Origin: Molossus alvarezi | Lineage: Eukaryota > Chordata > Mammalia > Chiroptera > Molossidae | DNA length: 64,000 bases | Direction: 5' to 3' | Assembly (NCBI GenBank): GCA_037176705.1 | Contig: CM073908.1 | Coordinates: 130,499,430-130,563,429 of the forward strand | Shown: piece after piece, positions 1 to 12,425 of the stretch | How the letters are laid out: each line of letters starts with the position of its first letter | Position numbering within the stretch: the first letter of the stretch is position 1 | The notes under the pieces: generated by a model | Told to the model about the DNA's origin: nothing | The model's input: only the letters and a program-made list of their open reading frames with translations | Database searches by the model: none | Program-made: the position numbers and the translations under genes

Positions 1-29
1 AAAGAGCAAAAATTCAACTGAAGAAATTT

Positions 30-530
30 AAAGATCTAATTGACTTTATTGTAAGGATCATGCATGGGGCAATATCTCATCTAGTTAATAGAGAGGTACT
101 CTGAGAATTGGTACAAAATGGAAGGTTTTTATAGGCAGAAACTGGGCAAGATAAGAAATTTATTAGCACAAGAAAAAAGGATTGTTATAGTCAAGGGCAC
201 CTTTCTATAGGGGAAGGGCAGCAAGGGTCTTATTTGGCAGATTATCTCACTGGTGTAGATCAGGAAGTTCCAGACTTACTGGTTTAAGGTCACATTCCTG
301 GGTGGTCTGAAGCTGCAATTAAGTCTTTGTGTGTTGTCCTGGTGGTGAGCTACTCCACCTGGGGCCTGTTTCTTTTGCTTAACAAATATAAGTGTCTCTT
401 ACAAAATGGTATCTTCTCAGTTTTCAGAGCTTTTCTTATGTCTGCCATTTCTTAAAAATAATCAGCCTAAATAATCCTTATGCTAAAGAGTCATATTTTG
501 GGGTGACAAGTTCTGCTCCCCTCCAACAGC
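30..530 (-). mobile_element. Solo LTR, ERVL/MLT2-like
   Basis: Read on the minus strand, this starts with a 'ccaaaatatgactctttagc' type segment shared with three other LTR-like copies in the window. It later shows a TATA-like 'cctataaaaacc' and an 'aataaa' near its end, as an LTR should. Only the first part is close to the other copies, so this is a different subfamily. No internal retroviral sequence adjoins it. The family name rests on remembered consensus and is uncertain. Confidence 0.5.
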
Positions 531-1033
531 AATTAAGAAGAACATGTAGTATATCTATTCAGTCATAAATCTACAAACATATGCAGGTAGAAAACAAGAA
601 CAAACAAACAATAGGGCCCCTAATGGTATACAGTGATGGGAAGCATGACAATTTTTCTGTAATAGAAGTTTCATTTCTTATAACTAAGACATAATGAATC
701 TGGAAAGTAAATAAGGCAAATCAAACAACTCAAAAAATCCAGGAAAGAAATTTTTATCTTATCAGATAATAACTTATTGATGCTTTTGTGAATGGCAATA
801 AATGAATATCTAATACCAACCAGTCAGTGAAGAGGGGAAAGTGAATGTAATTTTTTTCTATTTGTGTATTATTTGTAGCTTCAGATAATCTTTAAACACA
901 TCATGATGAATTTAAACAATTTATTAGAAGTCTTGTGTTATGATAAATTAATAAAAGTTTTAAAACAATAATACTGTAGAGGATATATATTAAAATATGA
1001 TTTTAAATACCTATTAGCAATTTTTTTTTTTTT
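531..1033. other. AT-rich stretch, nothing recognised
   Basis: AT-rich sequence with short poly-A and poly-T runs. No ORF, SINE head or other recognisable repeat was seen. Confidence 0.5.
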
Positions 1034-2126
<1,093 letters not shown>

Positions 2127-2136
2127 CCCTACATTT

Positions 2137-2490
2137 GATGTTCAGAAATGTCATTCTAATTTTCAAAACTGAAATCCATCGAAATTTTCACATCCAAAAT
2201 AAAGGATTTCCTGTAAACTTTGAATAATGGGTACAGTGAAAAGTCTTCTTCATCATTTGTGTTAAGATTCACTTGTGACAGATGTTACCTAAACCCCTAG
2301 GCTTAGACCAGGCTAGCAGGAAGGACAGAGAGCCTAAAATCTGAATTAGCTGATGAAAATTCAAATGAAACCCTTCATGTCCACATTGACCTACCTGCTC
2401 TGAACAGGGACATCCCTGCGGAACTCTTAGTCAGATTGAAAGCTGTAGTCTTCCTATGCCTCTACAGGTTTATTAAAACATGGTAAGGAT
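2137..2490. other. Intervening sequence, nothing recognised
   Basis: No repeat consensus, ORF or RNA structure recognised. Confidence 0.4.
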
Positions 2491-2755
2491 TCCCTGGTCA
2501 GTTTGGCTTAGCAGTTAGAACGTCGGCCTGCAGACCAAAGAGTCATGGGTTCGATTCTGGTCAAGGACATGTACCTCGGTTGTAGCTTGGTCCCCGGCCG
2601 GCCCTGGTTGGGTCATGAGGGAGGCAACCAATCAGTGTGTCTCTCTCACGTTGATGTTCCCCCCCCTCTCGCTCTCTCCTCCTCCTCCTCCTTTTTCCCT
2701 TCCACTCTATCTGAGGATAAATGAAAAATATTCGCAGATGAGGATTTAAAAAAAA
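2491..2755 (+). mobile_element. VES SINE
   Basis: Head 'ccctggtcagtttggcttag', B-box-like 'gggttcgattctgg', CT-rich section with (CTC)n, and a tail containing 'gatgaggattt'. The 12 bp TSD 'aaaacatggtaa' is at 2475-2486 and 2756-2767. Confidence 0.95.
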
Positions 2756-2767
2756 AAAACATGGTAA

Positions 2768-3141
2768 AAAAAAATGGCAATGATTTTCTAACCATGAAAG
2801 AAGTAAATATGACAGTAATAAACAGAATCATATTAAGCATTTTCTTCTTAGAATAGTGAATCCCAGTTTCAAATCTATAACTCAAGGGAACTCCATAAAG
2901 AGTAATGAAGGTCTGTGGGATTGATCCCTTGCCAGTATTTCAAAATGCCTAACAGTAGTCTTTGAATATGTTTTTTTTTTTTTAGACAGTAGTAAAAATC
3001 ATTTTGAAAACATGAGATCTAAGTGTGAAAAATAATCGGAGGGACCTAGTTGGTGTAAAAACCTGGGAGTCCTTGTTCTAGTATAGAATCTCCCAATGTG
3101 TATTACTCAGAAAACTGTTTCTGTAGGTTAATAGTGTCAAC
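2768..3141. other. Intervening sequence, nothing recognised
   Basis: AT-rich with a poly-T run near 2970. No gene or repeat recognised. Confidence 0.4.
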
Positions 3142-3795
3142 ACAAGAAATGTCCAAACCTGCGAGAATTTTTATTAGCTTATTTGAGCCAAAGTGACAAT
3201 TGGCAGGAAGCAAAATCTCAGCAGATTGAGAAAACGCACCAGAGAATGGCAGTTTTGAGCCTTATTTTATACATTACAGTCAAAGGAGAAGGCATAATTA
3301 CCTGGGTTACATGAAATTCACTGGTGATCTTTTAGGGAAGTAGGAGAAAACAAAGCAGGGGATGGGGGAAAGGTGGGGAATCTCTGGGACTGGATCAAAA
3401 GTAAAAGAGTAGACACGTACTTCTTTCACATGAGTAACAGTCAACAATAAGCCCAATAACAATTACAATGAGAGGCTTTGTGGTCTCTAACCTAGTGCGG
3501 TGATTGTGCCCTGAGGGGTCCAGAAAAAAAGAAAAAGAAAATGACCCTGATATTACAAAGGTATATTATCTTAGGAGCAAAAAGACAATAGACAGGCTCT
3601 GTTAAGGTAAGGATTGGCCTTTATCAGGGAAGATACCGACCTATGACATGACTATTCGCCAGGACTGGCTTTTAGTTAGAAAGTTCTCATTTCAGACCAT
3701 CCTTTGTGGTTACTTTAGGTCTCTGAGTTTGTAAGACTGCCATGCAGGCCTCCCCTGACCTTGTCAGATTTAGTATGTGGTCCCCTTTTCATCAA
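3142..3795 (-). mobile_element. LTR-like element, family uncertain
   Basis: The reverse complement has an LTR-like order: a long U3-like part, a TATA-like 'tgtataaaataagg' and then 'aataaaaattctcgcagg' near the end (3142 side). It does not match the MLT2-like copies in the window. Classification as an LTR is inference from these signals only. Confidence 0.4.
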
Positions 3796-4541
3796 GAACA
3801 GGCATTACTAGAAAAAAAAAAAAAAGAATTCAGTGGTCAAAAATGTTTAGGAAATGCTCTGTTTAAAATATATAACTCAATTTTCTATGAATTGCCAAAA
3901 GAGGAATAGGGGGAAATTTCCCAAACTTATTTTTTGGCTATATATTTTCTTTCAGAAAATCTGGCAGGATGAAATTTACAACCTAACTTGGGTAATGCTT
4001 ACTAACATGATAGACCCAACAAAACAGGAATGGATATCTGAAGACAAAATCACTGGGCTGCATGGGATTCTGTTAGAGTAGTTTCACTCTGGTGGAATAA
4101 TCTGGATGCCATATGTTTTTTGTTTTTTGTTTTTGTTTTTGTTTTGTTTTTTTCTGGAGGCTCTTCTGACCCAGTGACTCAGAATCCTCTATCTTTGGAT
4201 TCGTCACTTTGAAATTTGCTTTACTACTTCTACACATTGTCTGTCCAGAATTATGCTTTGTCTGACTTTCCACAACACAGGTCTGGGGGAAAAAAGCCTG
4301 ACTTTTTTTCTTAACTTTCAGAGAGGTTATGTCCTGATTCCACTAATCTGCAGAAGTACTGTGTGCCAAGCATTCCAGCAAGGACAGTGTAATCCAGGCT
4401 GGCTGTTGAATCCAGGGAGCAGATGAGATTAATGTAAACCAGGAAGGTGATCTGGGCAGATACCCATGTGTTATTCCTACTAAGTTTGGAATATTGTAAA
4501 GTCATAGTTTTTGCAAGCAAAAGGTAGAAGGTGTGAATCTC
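3796..4541. other. Unassigned sequence
   Basis: T- and A-rich stretches with short ORFs lacking any recognisable motif. No repeat confidently named. Confidence 0.35.
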
Positions 4542-4645
4542 ACCTTTGGCCACTGTTAGCTCTGTGAATTTGGGCATTTGATATAACTTTATATAACTTG
4601 TCTAAACTTCCATCTATTCATTTGTACCCAAGCCTAAATTTCTTT
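4542..4645 (-). repeat. MIR SINE fragment
   Basis: The sequence 'ctctgtgaatttgggcattt' followed by 'cttgtctaaacttccatct' matches the antisense MIR core pattern ('ctgtgtgaccttgggcaagt'). It is diverged, as expected for this ancient mammal-wide SINE. Confidence 0.55.
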
Positions 4646-4737
4646 GTTTTGACAGTTCTTCACAAATGTATTGTTTTTTTGGTTTTGTTTATTTATTATT
4701 TTTTTAAATTTAAAAGTGTATAAACAGCCTGCTTTGG

Positions 4738-4780
4738 TCTCCTCCTCCTCCTCCTCCTCTTCTTCTTCTTCTTCTTCTTA
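4738..4780. repeat. (CTC)n/(CTT)n microsatellite
   Basis: Consecutive CTC units passing into CTT units, next to the tail end of a minus-strand SINE. Confidence 0.9.
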
Positions 4781-5018
4781 ATGCTTTTATTTATATATTT
4801 ATTCTTTATTGATTTATTTTTATTTTATTTATTTTTATAAAGAGAGGAAGGGAGAGATAGAAACATCAATTTGAAAGAGAAACATTGATTGGCTGCCTCC
4901 TGCATGCTCCCTACTAAGGATCAAGCTTGCAACCCGGGCATGTGCCCTGAACAGGAATCAAATCAGGTCCTCAGTCCATGGGACGATGCTCAGTCCACTG
5001 AGCCACACTAGCCAGTCC
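4781..5018 (-). mobile_element. VES SINE
   Basis: The reverse complement contains the tRNA-like head ('gtgtggctcagtggactgag'), the 'catgcaggaggcagccaatc' block and a purine/A-rich tail. It inserted just upstream of a MIR core. Confidence 0.85.
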
Positions 5019-5020
5019 AT

Positions 5021-5345
5021 ATTTATATTTTTATCTCCAGTTTATAGAGAAGGAAATTGAAGTTCAGAGATCTGAAATAATCTGCAGGGCAGGTCACTTC
5101 TTGGTTGTTGTTGATGGTGGTATTTATTGATTTTAGAGAAAGAACAGAAGGGAGGGAGCGAGAGACAGAGACAGAGAGAAACATCAATTTGTTCTTCTAT
5201 TTATTTATGTATTCATTGGTTGCTTCTTGTATGTACCCTGACCGGAGATTGAACCCACAACTTTATCATATAGGGAGGAAGGTCTAACCAACTGAGCTAC
5301 CCAGTCAGGGCCATTTGGTCACTTCTTAGGTCCCATATCTATGAA
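5021..5345 (+). repeat. MIR SINE fragment split by a VES-related SINE
   Basis: Core-like 'tatagagaaggaaattgaag' followed by 'gcagggcaggtcactt' matches the MIR core (gatgaggaaactgaggc...ggtcac). The match resumes after the SINE at 5103-5316. Confidence 0.55.
5103..5316 (-). mobile_element. VES-related SINE, divergent subfamily
   Basis: The reverse complement begins 'ccctgactgggtagctcagt' and has B-box-like 'gggttcaatctccgg'. It lacks the usual 'gcaggaggcagccaat' block in standard form, so it is an older or variant subfamily. The 11 bp TSD 'ggtcacttctt' lies at 5092-5102 and 5317-5327. Confidence 0.85.
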
Positions 5346-5864
5346 ATGTGCAATTTTTTTTCTCCTTTTAATTTGTCTTGTGTGCATTTAATTAGACCAG
5401 CCAAATGAACCAAGAGGAGTAGGGGGAAATTTTTTCTTCCCCAAAAGCACTAATTATAAATAGTAGAAATAGATGTAAAATTCAAACCTACCACCAAACT
5501 CACATAGTGATTGCTCACATTGAAATTTTATATAAATATTGTAAATGAAATCATTGAGTGCCATTTAAATATGTTTATATATTGTAAAGTTGCTAATATT
5601 CAGTGCCCTTTGCTGTTTGAAGTTATTTATTTGCTATGAAAATTTTAAATTATTTTTCTCTATTATTGGCCATGCCTTAAGTCATACGGAATTTTACGAA
5701 TAGCTCCACCAAGAGAACCCCACTCATCTATTTTTGTTGTTGTTGTTGTTCATTTTATTAACAGCTTGGTTCATGTTCTCTCCATGAGCAATGCAGTTTA
5801 ATTGTGTTTTTTTTTGTTGTTGTTGTTTTTTGCATTTTCCCAAATGTATTGTGCAATCTTACAT
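5346..5864. other. AT-rich stretch with small (GTT)n runs
   Basis: Short GTT repeats near 5740 and 5815. No gene or dispersed repeat recognised. Confidence 0.4.
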
Positions 5865-6228
5865 TGTGGAGCTTTTATTCATGTTGCTTTCTCTAACTGG
5901 TATACTTTCTCTCCAGCTTCGTTTTCTGTTTGGCTAAGTTAACTATTACTTGACCTTCAGTACCTCTTCAAAGACACTTTCTCTGGTCCATTCAAATTGG
6001 GTTGACTACCTTCTCATGTGCTTTTTTACTATTTAGTACTTATTTGAACCATGGTTATTATTACTTTACTGAGCTTCCCTCTTTGTTTATCTCTCTCCCC
6101 AGTTCTAAGCACTTAAAAAGCAGGAACTATGTCCTATCCTCATCTGTCTCTTCAAGACCTATCACAGCATCTGGCCCATCCAAAATGCATAAGAAATGTT
6201 TCTTCCATAAATAAACCTATGAGTAAAT
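5865..6228 (+). repeat. LINE-2 (L2) 3'-end fragment
   Basis: Order and wording match the L2 3' region: 'cagtacctcttcaaagacac', 'gcaggaactatgtcctatcc', 'cacagcatctggcccatcc', and a final 'ataagaaatgtttcttc' corresponding to 'aataaatgtttgttg'. The copy is old and diverged. Confidence 0.65.
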
Positions 6229-9115
6229 ATTATTGCAGAATCCTAATTTTGGGAGGGATTCATGTTTCATTTCCAAACAAAAATCTCATGTACAGTAATA
6301 CTGGTGGTGGTGGCATACATAATTTCCAGTAGAACATTTCTAGTAATTTTGAACTTATTATTTCTAAAAGTTCAGAATATTAGAAAACATTTTTGGTTAT
6401 GCAGACCCAAAATCTAATTGATTGATATCTGAAAATATCATTTTCTTTTCTGTCTTCTGTTAGGTATAAAGTAAATATAGTTTTATATCCACTTGGCATC
6501 TTATTATTTCTGCACAGAGTAGTTAATTCCTGACATCTTATGTTTAGATTAAACCTCATAGGATATTTTAATAGTCTTAGAGTGTTATATTATATTATAA
6601 GGGTCTATGTAAACTTTGTTGTGGCTTGAACTCCAGCCCTTTTATTCAGAAAAGACCCAGATAGTGCAAATCCCAGAAATTGTAGGAATCAACTTACATC
6701 CAGAATCTGCTCGAGTGCCCTGTGTCTGTTTTCATAAGCAAAAGATGAAGAATGATGAAAATAAGAAGACTTAGCCTTATTATCATTTAACAGAGACCAG
6801 AGAAAGCTTGTTTCTGGAGCTGCAAACTTGCAGATCAAATGCAGTTAGTACCAGGTAAGAAATCTGAGGACAATGATCAAAATCTGGCTAAAAAACCCAG
6901 TGTATTTGAAATATAGTTACAGGTCTCAGAAAAGACTATTGAATTATCTACTTTTGAAGACATATAAGCTATATTATCTCTTAAGGATTTCTTCTTCTTA
7001 TAACATAACATTTGTAAGATTTCATCTCCACAATTTCCCAATGGAAAAGTATGCATTTTATAAACAAAGTTTTGGCTTTAGCTTGTGTTAGTATAACTGC
7101 ATCTGTTTCATTGCACATTGAGCACATATCCCATATATATTATCATCCCCCCTCAGCTTGACTAAATTCCTTTCTTTGATCAAATTGTGAAACCACATAC
7201 ATATATATGAAACTTATTTCACAGTAAATTTAGATGAGAAATCATCTTCTTATATATGCTAAAAATTCAAATGCTAAGGAAATGCATTCTACCATTTTTA
7301 CTATATCAATGAAATATGGATATTTTTCTAATAATTGAGAAATATAAAATATTAAACTGGTAGGGCTTACAAATAGGCCTCAAGCATAAATTAAATATAT
7401 AGCACTCAATAAATGTGTAATAAACAGGAACAAGCAATTACAATATAACACAATAGAGAGAGGTTATGGTACTATTATATCAACTTGATGAACTGCCTCT
7501 TCATAGACTCTATTTTGCATTTTACATTATTTTATTCTAATAAATTTAATATTTAAATAAAATTCATGAAAACTATTTGGAAAGACTGTTAAGTCAATCT
7601 ATTCAGTGAGTCATACTGTATTCATTTTACTTCTCTGGCAAGTATTTTCATTTGGTCCTTTAAATCTGTAAACACATTAACATGAACATCATGTTTCGTT
7701 TTGTTTTGTTTTACTGGACAAAACAATTCTATAGGTAATAATGTTTACATTTTAAACTACAACAGGTTTTCACATTAAAAAGCTTAATGTTTTTGTGATA
7801 AAGACAACATGTGGGAGGGCAAATAGGTACTGTTCTTTGACTCTCAAAAATATTTTTACATATTTTGGAAGTAGAAATTGAAGTTACTCCTTTTGCTTCT
7901 TACTGAGTTAGACCCTGTATAGCTAATTCAAATGAAAATGCTTTAAATTAAAATGCTCATTAAGATACCAAAAAGGGCAAACTAGAATTATTTCTTATAC
8001 CTTAAAATTTAAATAGTGGCAGGAGTTTTCAAATCACAAAATAGTAGTTGGCTTAGACTCAAAACATATATAAAAAGTTTACTCATATTTAGGACATAAT
8101 TAAGGCAGTTGCTTATTTAGTGAAGAAATAAACTGAAGAAAAGAATCCATGTAGCACAGGGGATCATGCTTTGGGCATGCATCTCTTTTTATATCCACTG
8201 ACACATTGCTAGTGAATGTTCCTTACTTAGTTCAACCTGACTTCCTACCAACAAACAACATGTAATTGGGATGTTCATAGATTGATTCTGGATAAGCTTA
8301 ATAAAGGGTTCTACTTCTGCACATCTCTGGAATTCAAACAAAAGGCACCAAACCTACAATTAACAGCTGGAGATAACATATAATTTTCCACAGCCCAATA
8401 GCAGTTTTTATGTTACTCCATTGTGCTTCACATATTGGTCTATGTACTGTGGATTCTTCCCTGAGAAAGCTGAGACTTTGGATGTGCTGAATTGGGATGT
8501 CATTATCTGTGACCTCTGAGGGTTAGCAATAAAAGCTCTGCTGTCGGGGAAACATAGGCACCATGTTGCTTTTTACCGTTAGAGATGTTGTCATTTATTT
8601 CTCACAACAGAAATGCCTGTGGGTTGCACCATAGCTGAAACACAGTTTTTCAAACATCTTTAATCAGCAAACACATCAGAGAATATAGTCATGCTTGTAG
8701 GATCCATTCCGTCACTGTGAATCATGTGTTATTTAGTAAAACACTCAATCAAAGACATCATTGAAATAATTTGAAGTGGTAAAAAGAACAATGCTACATA
8801 AATCAAGAGAAGGAATAGAAAAACTTAGATTTTTCTTGGCCGCCTCCTGTATATAGTAAGCACTTTTTATAAACATTTTCTTTTAAAAATAAGGAAGTAT
8901 CAAGTAATTGGGATGATTTTATTTCCCTGCATACACTCAAATTTAATAGTGTAAAAATAGGGAAATTTAGAATCAAAAGCTTAAACCATAATGTTATCAG
9001 ACTATAAAAATATTATCTCTACTATGTGGAAATACCTCATATAAGAATGTACATGTGCAGAAACACATATTTAATATCTACACAGAATTTTTGGTACTTA
9101 CATATTTTAAATTTA
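6229..9115. other. Long unassigned region
   Basis: About 2.9 kb of AT-rich sequence without a long ORF, SINE or recognisable LINE/LTR. A tiny 'gcactcaataaatgtgtaat' near 7402 looks like an L2 tail. No exon-like splice/ORF pattern was seen. Confidence 0.4.
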
Positions 9116-9282
9116 GCCCAGCTGGTATGGCTCAGTGGTTGAGCATCAATGTATGCACTGAGAGGTCGCTGGTTTGATTCCTGGTCAGGGCATATGCCAG
9201 TAGGGGGCGTGCAAGAGGCAGCCAATCAATGTTTATTATTGATGTTTCTCCCTCTCTCTAAAAATCAATGAAAACATTTAAA
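9116..9282 (+). mobile_element. VES SINE, shortened middle
   Basis: Head 'cccagctggtatggctcagt', B-box-like 'ggtttgattcctgg', then 'gccagtagggggcgtgcaag', short CT-rich section and A-rich tail. It lacks the central 'cccaggttgtgggc' part. Flanks share an imperfect 'taaattta' type repeat. Confidence 0.9.
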
Positions 9283-9595
9283 ATTTACGTAAAACTCACA
9301 GAAAAAAAATTCATCATTTCATACTAATTGTTGAGCAACAGATTATAAAAAGTCTTTTTAGCAAAGGTAAAGAAAAGAAACTTTGAAAAAGTTTGTTAAT
9401 TTAAAAAAAAGTCAGGTAATGTACTAAGGTTCTGGGCTTGGTAGATTAAAAATTTAATGAAAAAAATTTTATATATATAAAGGCTTTCTTTTAAATTTCT
9501 TTCTAAGTTTCTTCTGAGTCTAGGTTTCTGAGTTTTGGGCTTCATTTGACACTTCTTTTATTCTAAGTGCTATATGTGATAGCTTACAACAAGAA

Positions 9596-9598
<3 letters not shown>

Positions 9599-9629
<31 letters not shown>
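9599..9629. repeat. (TG)n microsatellite
   Basis: About 15 uninterrupted TG units. Confidence 0.97.
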
Positions 9630-9632
<3 letters not shown>

Positions 9633-9716
9633 AACTTAACATGGGCAGGAATTATATATGTGGGGAAATACTATGAAAGAGCAGATATAAAGTTACTCTT
9701 GAAAAGTACACATCAT

Positions 9717-9919
9717 GCCCGGCCGGTGTGGCTCAGTGGTTGAGCATCCACCCATGCATCAAGAGGTTGACAGTTCGATTCCTGGTCAGGGCACATGCCC
9801 AGGTTGTGGGCCCAATCCCCAATGGGGGGCAACCAGGAGGCGGCCAATCGATGTTCTCTCTCACTGATGTTTCTATCTCTCCTTCTCAAATCAATAAAGA
9901 AAAAATATTTTTAAATATA
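9717..9919 (+). mobile_element. VES SINE
   Basis: Well-preserved head 'gcccggccggtgtggctcag', B-box-like 'gttcgattcctgg', tail 'tcaataaagaaaaa'. Perfect 13 bp TSD 'gaaaagtacacat' at 9701-9713 and 9920-9932. Confidence 0.96.
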
Positions 9920-9932
9920 GAAAAGTACACAT

Positions 9933-12235
9933 TATATTCTTGGAATGCTCATATTGAACTGCAAATTTGGTTCTGAAAATCCTTCAGATTAAAACAAAAA
10001 AAAAGAAATGGGCTAGGTTAAAACTTTACATTGTATATTATTTAAATCTTATACCACAAATGCATAGCAAAGGAGTATAAAAATAATATGAGAAAAGAAA
10101 TCCCAAATATAACAGGCAAAATAATATATGTAAATATAATAAACTCATTGTGTCAAACAGACCAAATAAAATATGATGGGTTTATTTTGCACTTGAGGAA
10201 AAACCTTGATTCATTTACATGCAGTCCATGGAATGATGTACATCTATAGAAAAGCTGGAGCTAGAAATACGGGCATGAATATATGACTTTAAACACAGCA
10301 AAATGTTTGACTTACTGAGATTGCACACTTTTTTTTCTTAAAACAAGCCTGTATAATTCCCTCGACAGGAGGACTTATAGTTAGTCTGGGACTAAGAAGT
10401 ATATTTCAGACTAATGGTAAAATGGATTCAATTTTTATAACTGATCAAGTTTTCTATTTTTCTTTCAAATCACAATTGAATAGGTAAATGTATATTTTCT
10501 TAAATATATATATTTTTAAATTTTTCTTAAATTTACCTGTCTACTGGCATATTATTTATTATATCTCACATACATATTAAAATACATGCTATATCTGTGG
10601 TTATATCTCTATTTTTTTCTTCCGTCCTTTATGTTCTTTATTTTTTCTTTCTTTTATATTGTTATGCAACAAGGGAAGGAGCACATATATAATTATTCTT
10701 TTCTAAGATCTGTATTTTGTCTTTGTTGAGTGACACATTGATTCTTTTCTTTGTCATTGATATTCCTTTGTTTATTATTTTTCTTTTTCTTTGGGTAACT
10801 TATCTACTTTTGATTTTCTTCTTTTTTAAAATTTTCTTACTTCTTTAGATGATCTATTAAATTACTGATTTTTAATCTTTCTACTTTTGTAGTTTAATGA
10901 TTTAGGGTATATAAAAATAAGTATGGCATTATATTTTATAAAATGTATAATAATATAGACATTAAAAACAAATGTATATATAGAGATAAATATGTAAATG
11001 CATATAGTGATAGTAAAAGATTAAAGAGAAGCAGAGAAATGCAGATGGAGAGAAAAAATATATAAAAATATTAATTGATTGAAATATTAGTAGCAGATGT
11101 TTGTTGAAATTTCACATTTACTAGTTTTTTCTTGTTTGCACTTTTTAAATTATTTTTACTGTGAAAATGAGAGACTTATTTTTATAGTCAAGAATAATAG
11201 TTAATTGTGTATATGGAATTAAATAAATTGTATGGAGATGCAAGATGTCAAATTTAGCTCTTTTACTTAAATTCTCCTTCTATAGAGATTGTATAAAATT
11301 ATATTAAGGGAATCAGAAGAAAGTGTTGACCTACCTAGCAAAATCCCTGAGATCCGTTGGTCTTGGAAACCACACGTATGATAGAAGATCATAGTAGGAA
11401 TGAGGATTCTAATGGAGATAAAAATAATTCTTCACTATGGAAGTGTTTAATTCATCCCTAAATACCACCCTACTTCAATTTTATGTAAAGTCATCTGGAT
11501 CCATGTAGTTTCTCTGAAAATCTTAAAGAAATTTTAAAACTGAAAGAAAGGGCTCAAGAGACTAAAGCAGCATGCTAATGAAATACCCTTTCTTAATCTA
11601 GTGTCTAGAACTCCTCAGTCATAAAGACCAGGATCAAATTGCTCATTCTAAAGCAAAGCATTCTGGTCCTCTAGACCCACACAAAGCTCACTGACACTCT
11701 CAATCTTAAAGATAGATATACCCCTAGGACCTTTAGACATTAAGGGAAGATGACAATAAAAGAGAATAACCAATAGAAACTAACAAAATGGAAAAGGGGG
11801 GGTATGATTAAAGGAACAAAGATAATTTAAAACAACAACAAAGTGAAATACATTGTATTTTCTAAAATGGTTTTTAAAAATCAACAAATTACACAAAAAT
11901 CTAAAATGATTAAAAAGAATAAGAAATAAAAAGTAAAACTGAATTTAAAAGCAAAATGGCTCAAAATGTAAAAACCAGTAGTAAGTGATAAGATTCAAGA
12001 AAACATCCCAAACGGAACTAGAAAACGGGCAAAAAAGAAAATAAGAAAGACGGGGGAATAGGGAGAAGACACAGGAAGATCAATCCAGTGGGACAAATAT
12101 CAAATTCACAGTAATTCCTGAAAGACCGAATGTAACAAAAAGGTAAAAGAAATTATTAAAAATTATGTAAGACAATTCCTTTGACCTGAAGAGATGAGAA
12201 ATTTTCAAATTGAAAGTGCAGAACATTTAAGATCT
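9933..12235. other. Long AT-rich region, nothing recognised
   Basis: About 2.3 kb with many ATATAT and TTTCTTT runs. No coding region, SINE or LTR recognised. Old decayed LINE sequence is possible but not supportable by eye. Confidence 0.4.
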
Positions 12236-12425
12236 AGTCTCTTAGCAACATTAAAGAGTATAATACAGTATTGTTGACTATAATCACTATACTATGCAAG
12301 AGATCCCCAGAATTTATTCATCTTTTAATTGAAAGTTTGTATGCTTTGACTAACATCTTCCCAATTCCCTCACCCCCAAGCTCCTGGCAACCACCATTCT
12401 ACTCTCTGTTTCTAAAAGTTCATCC
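12236..12425 (-). repeat. Old L1 3'UTR fragment
   Basis: 'cttagcaacattaaagagta' through 'ctcctggcaaccaccattct' corresponds to an antisense mammalian L1M 3'UTR. The same block appears at 17423-17605. Confidence 0.7.
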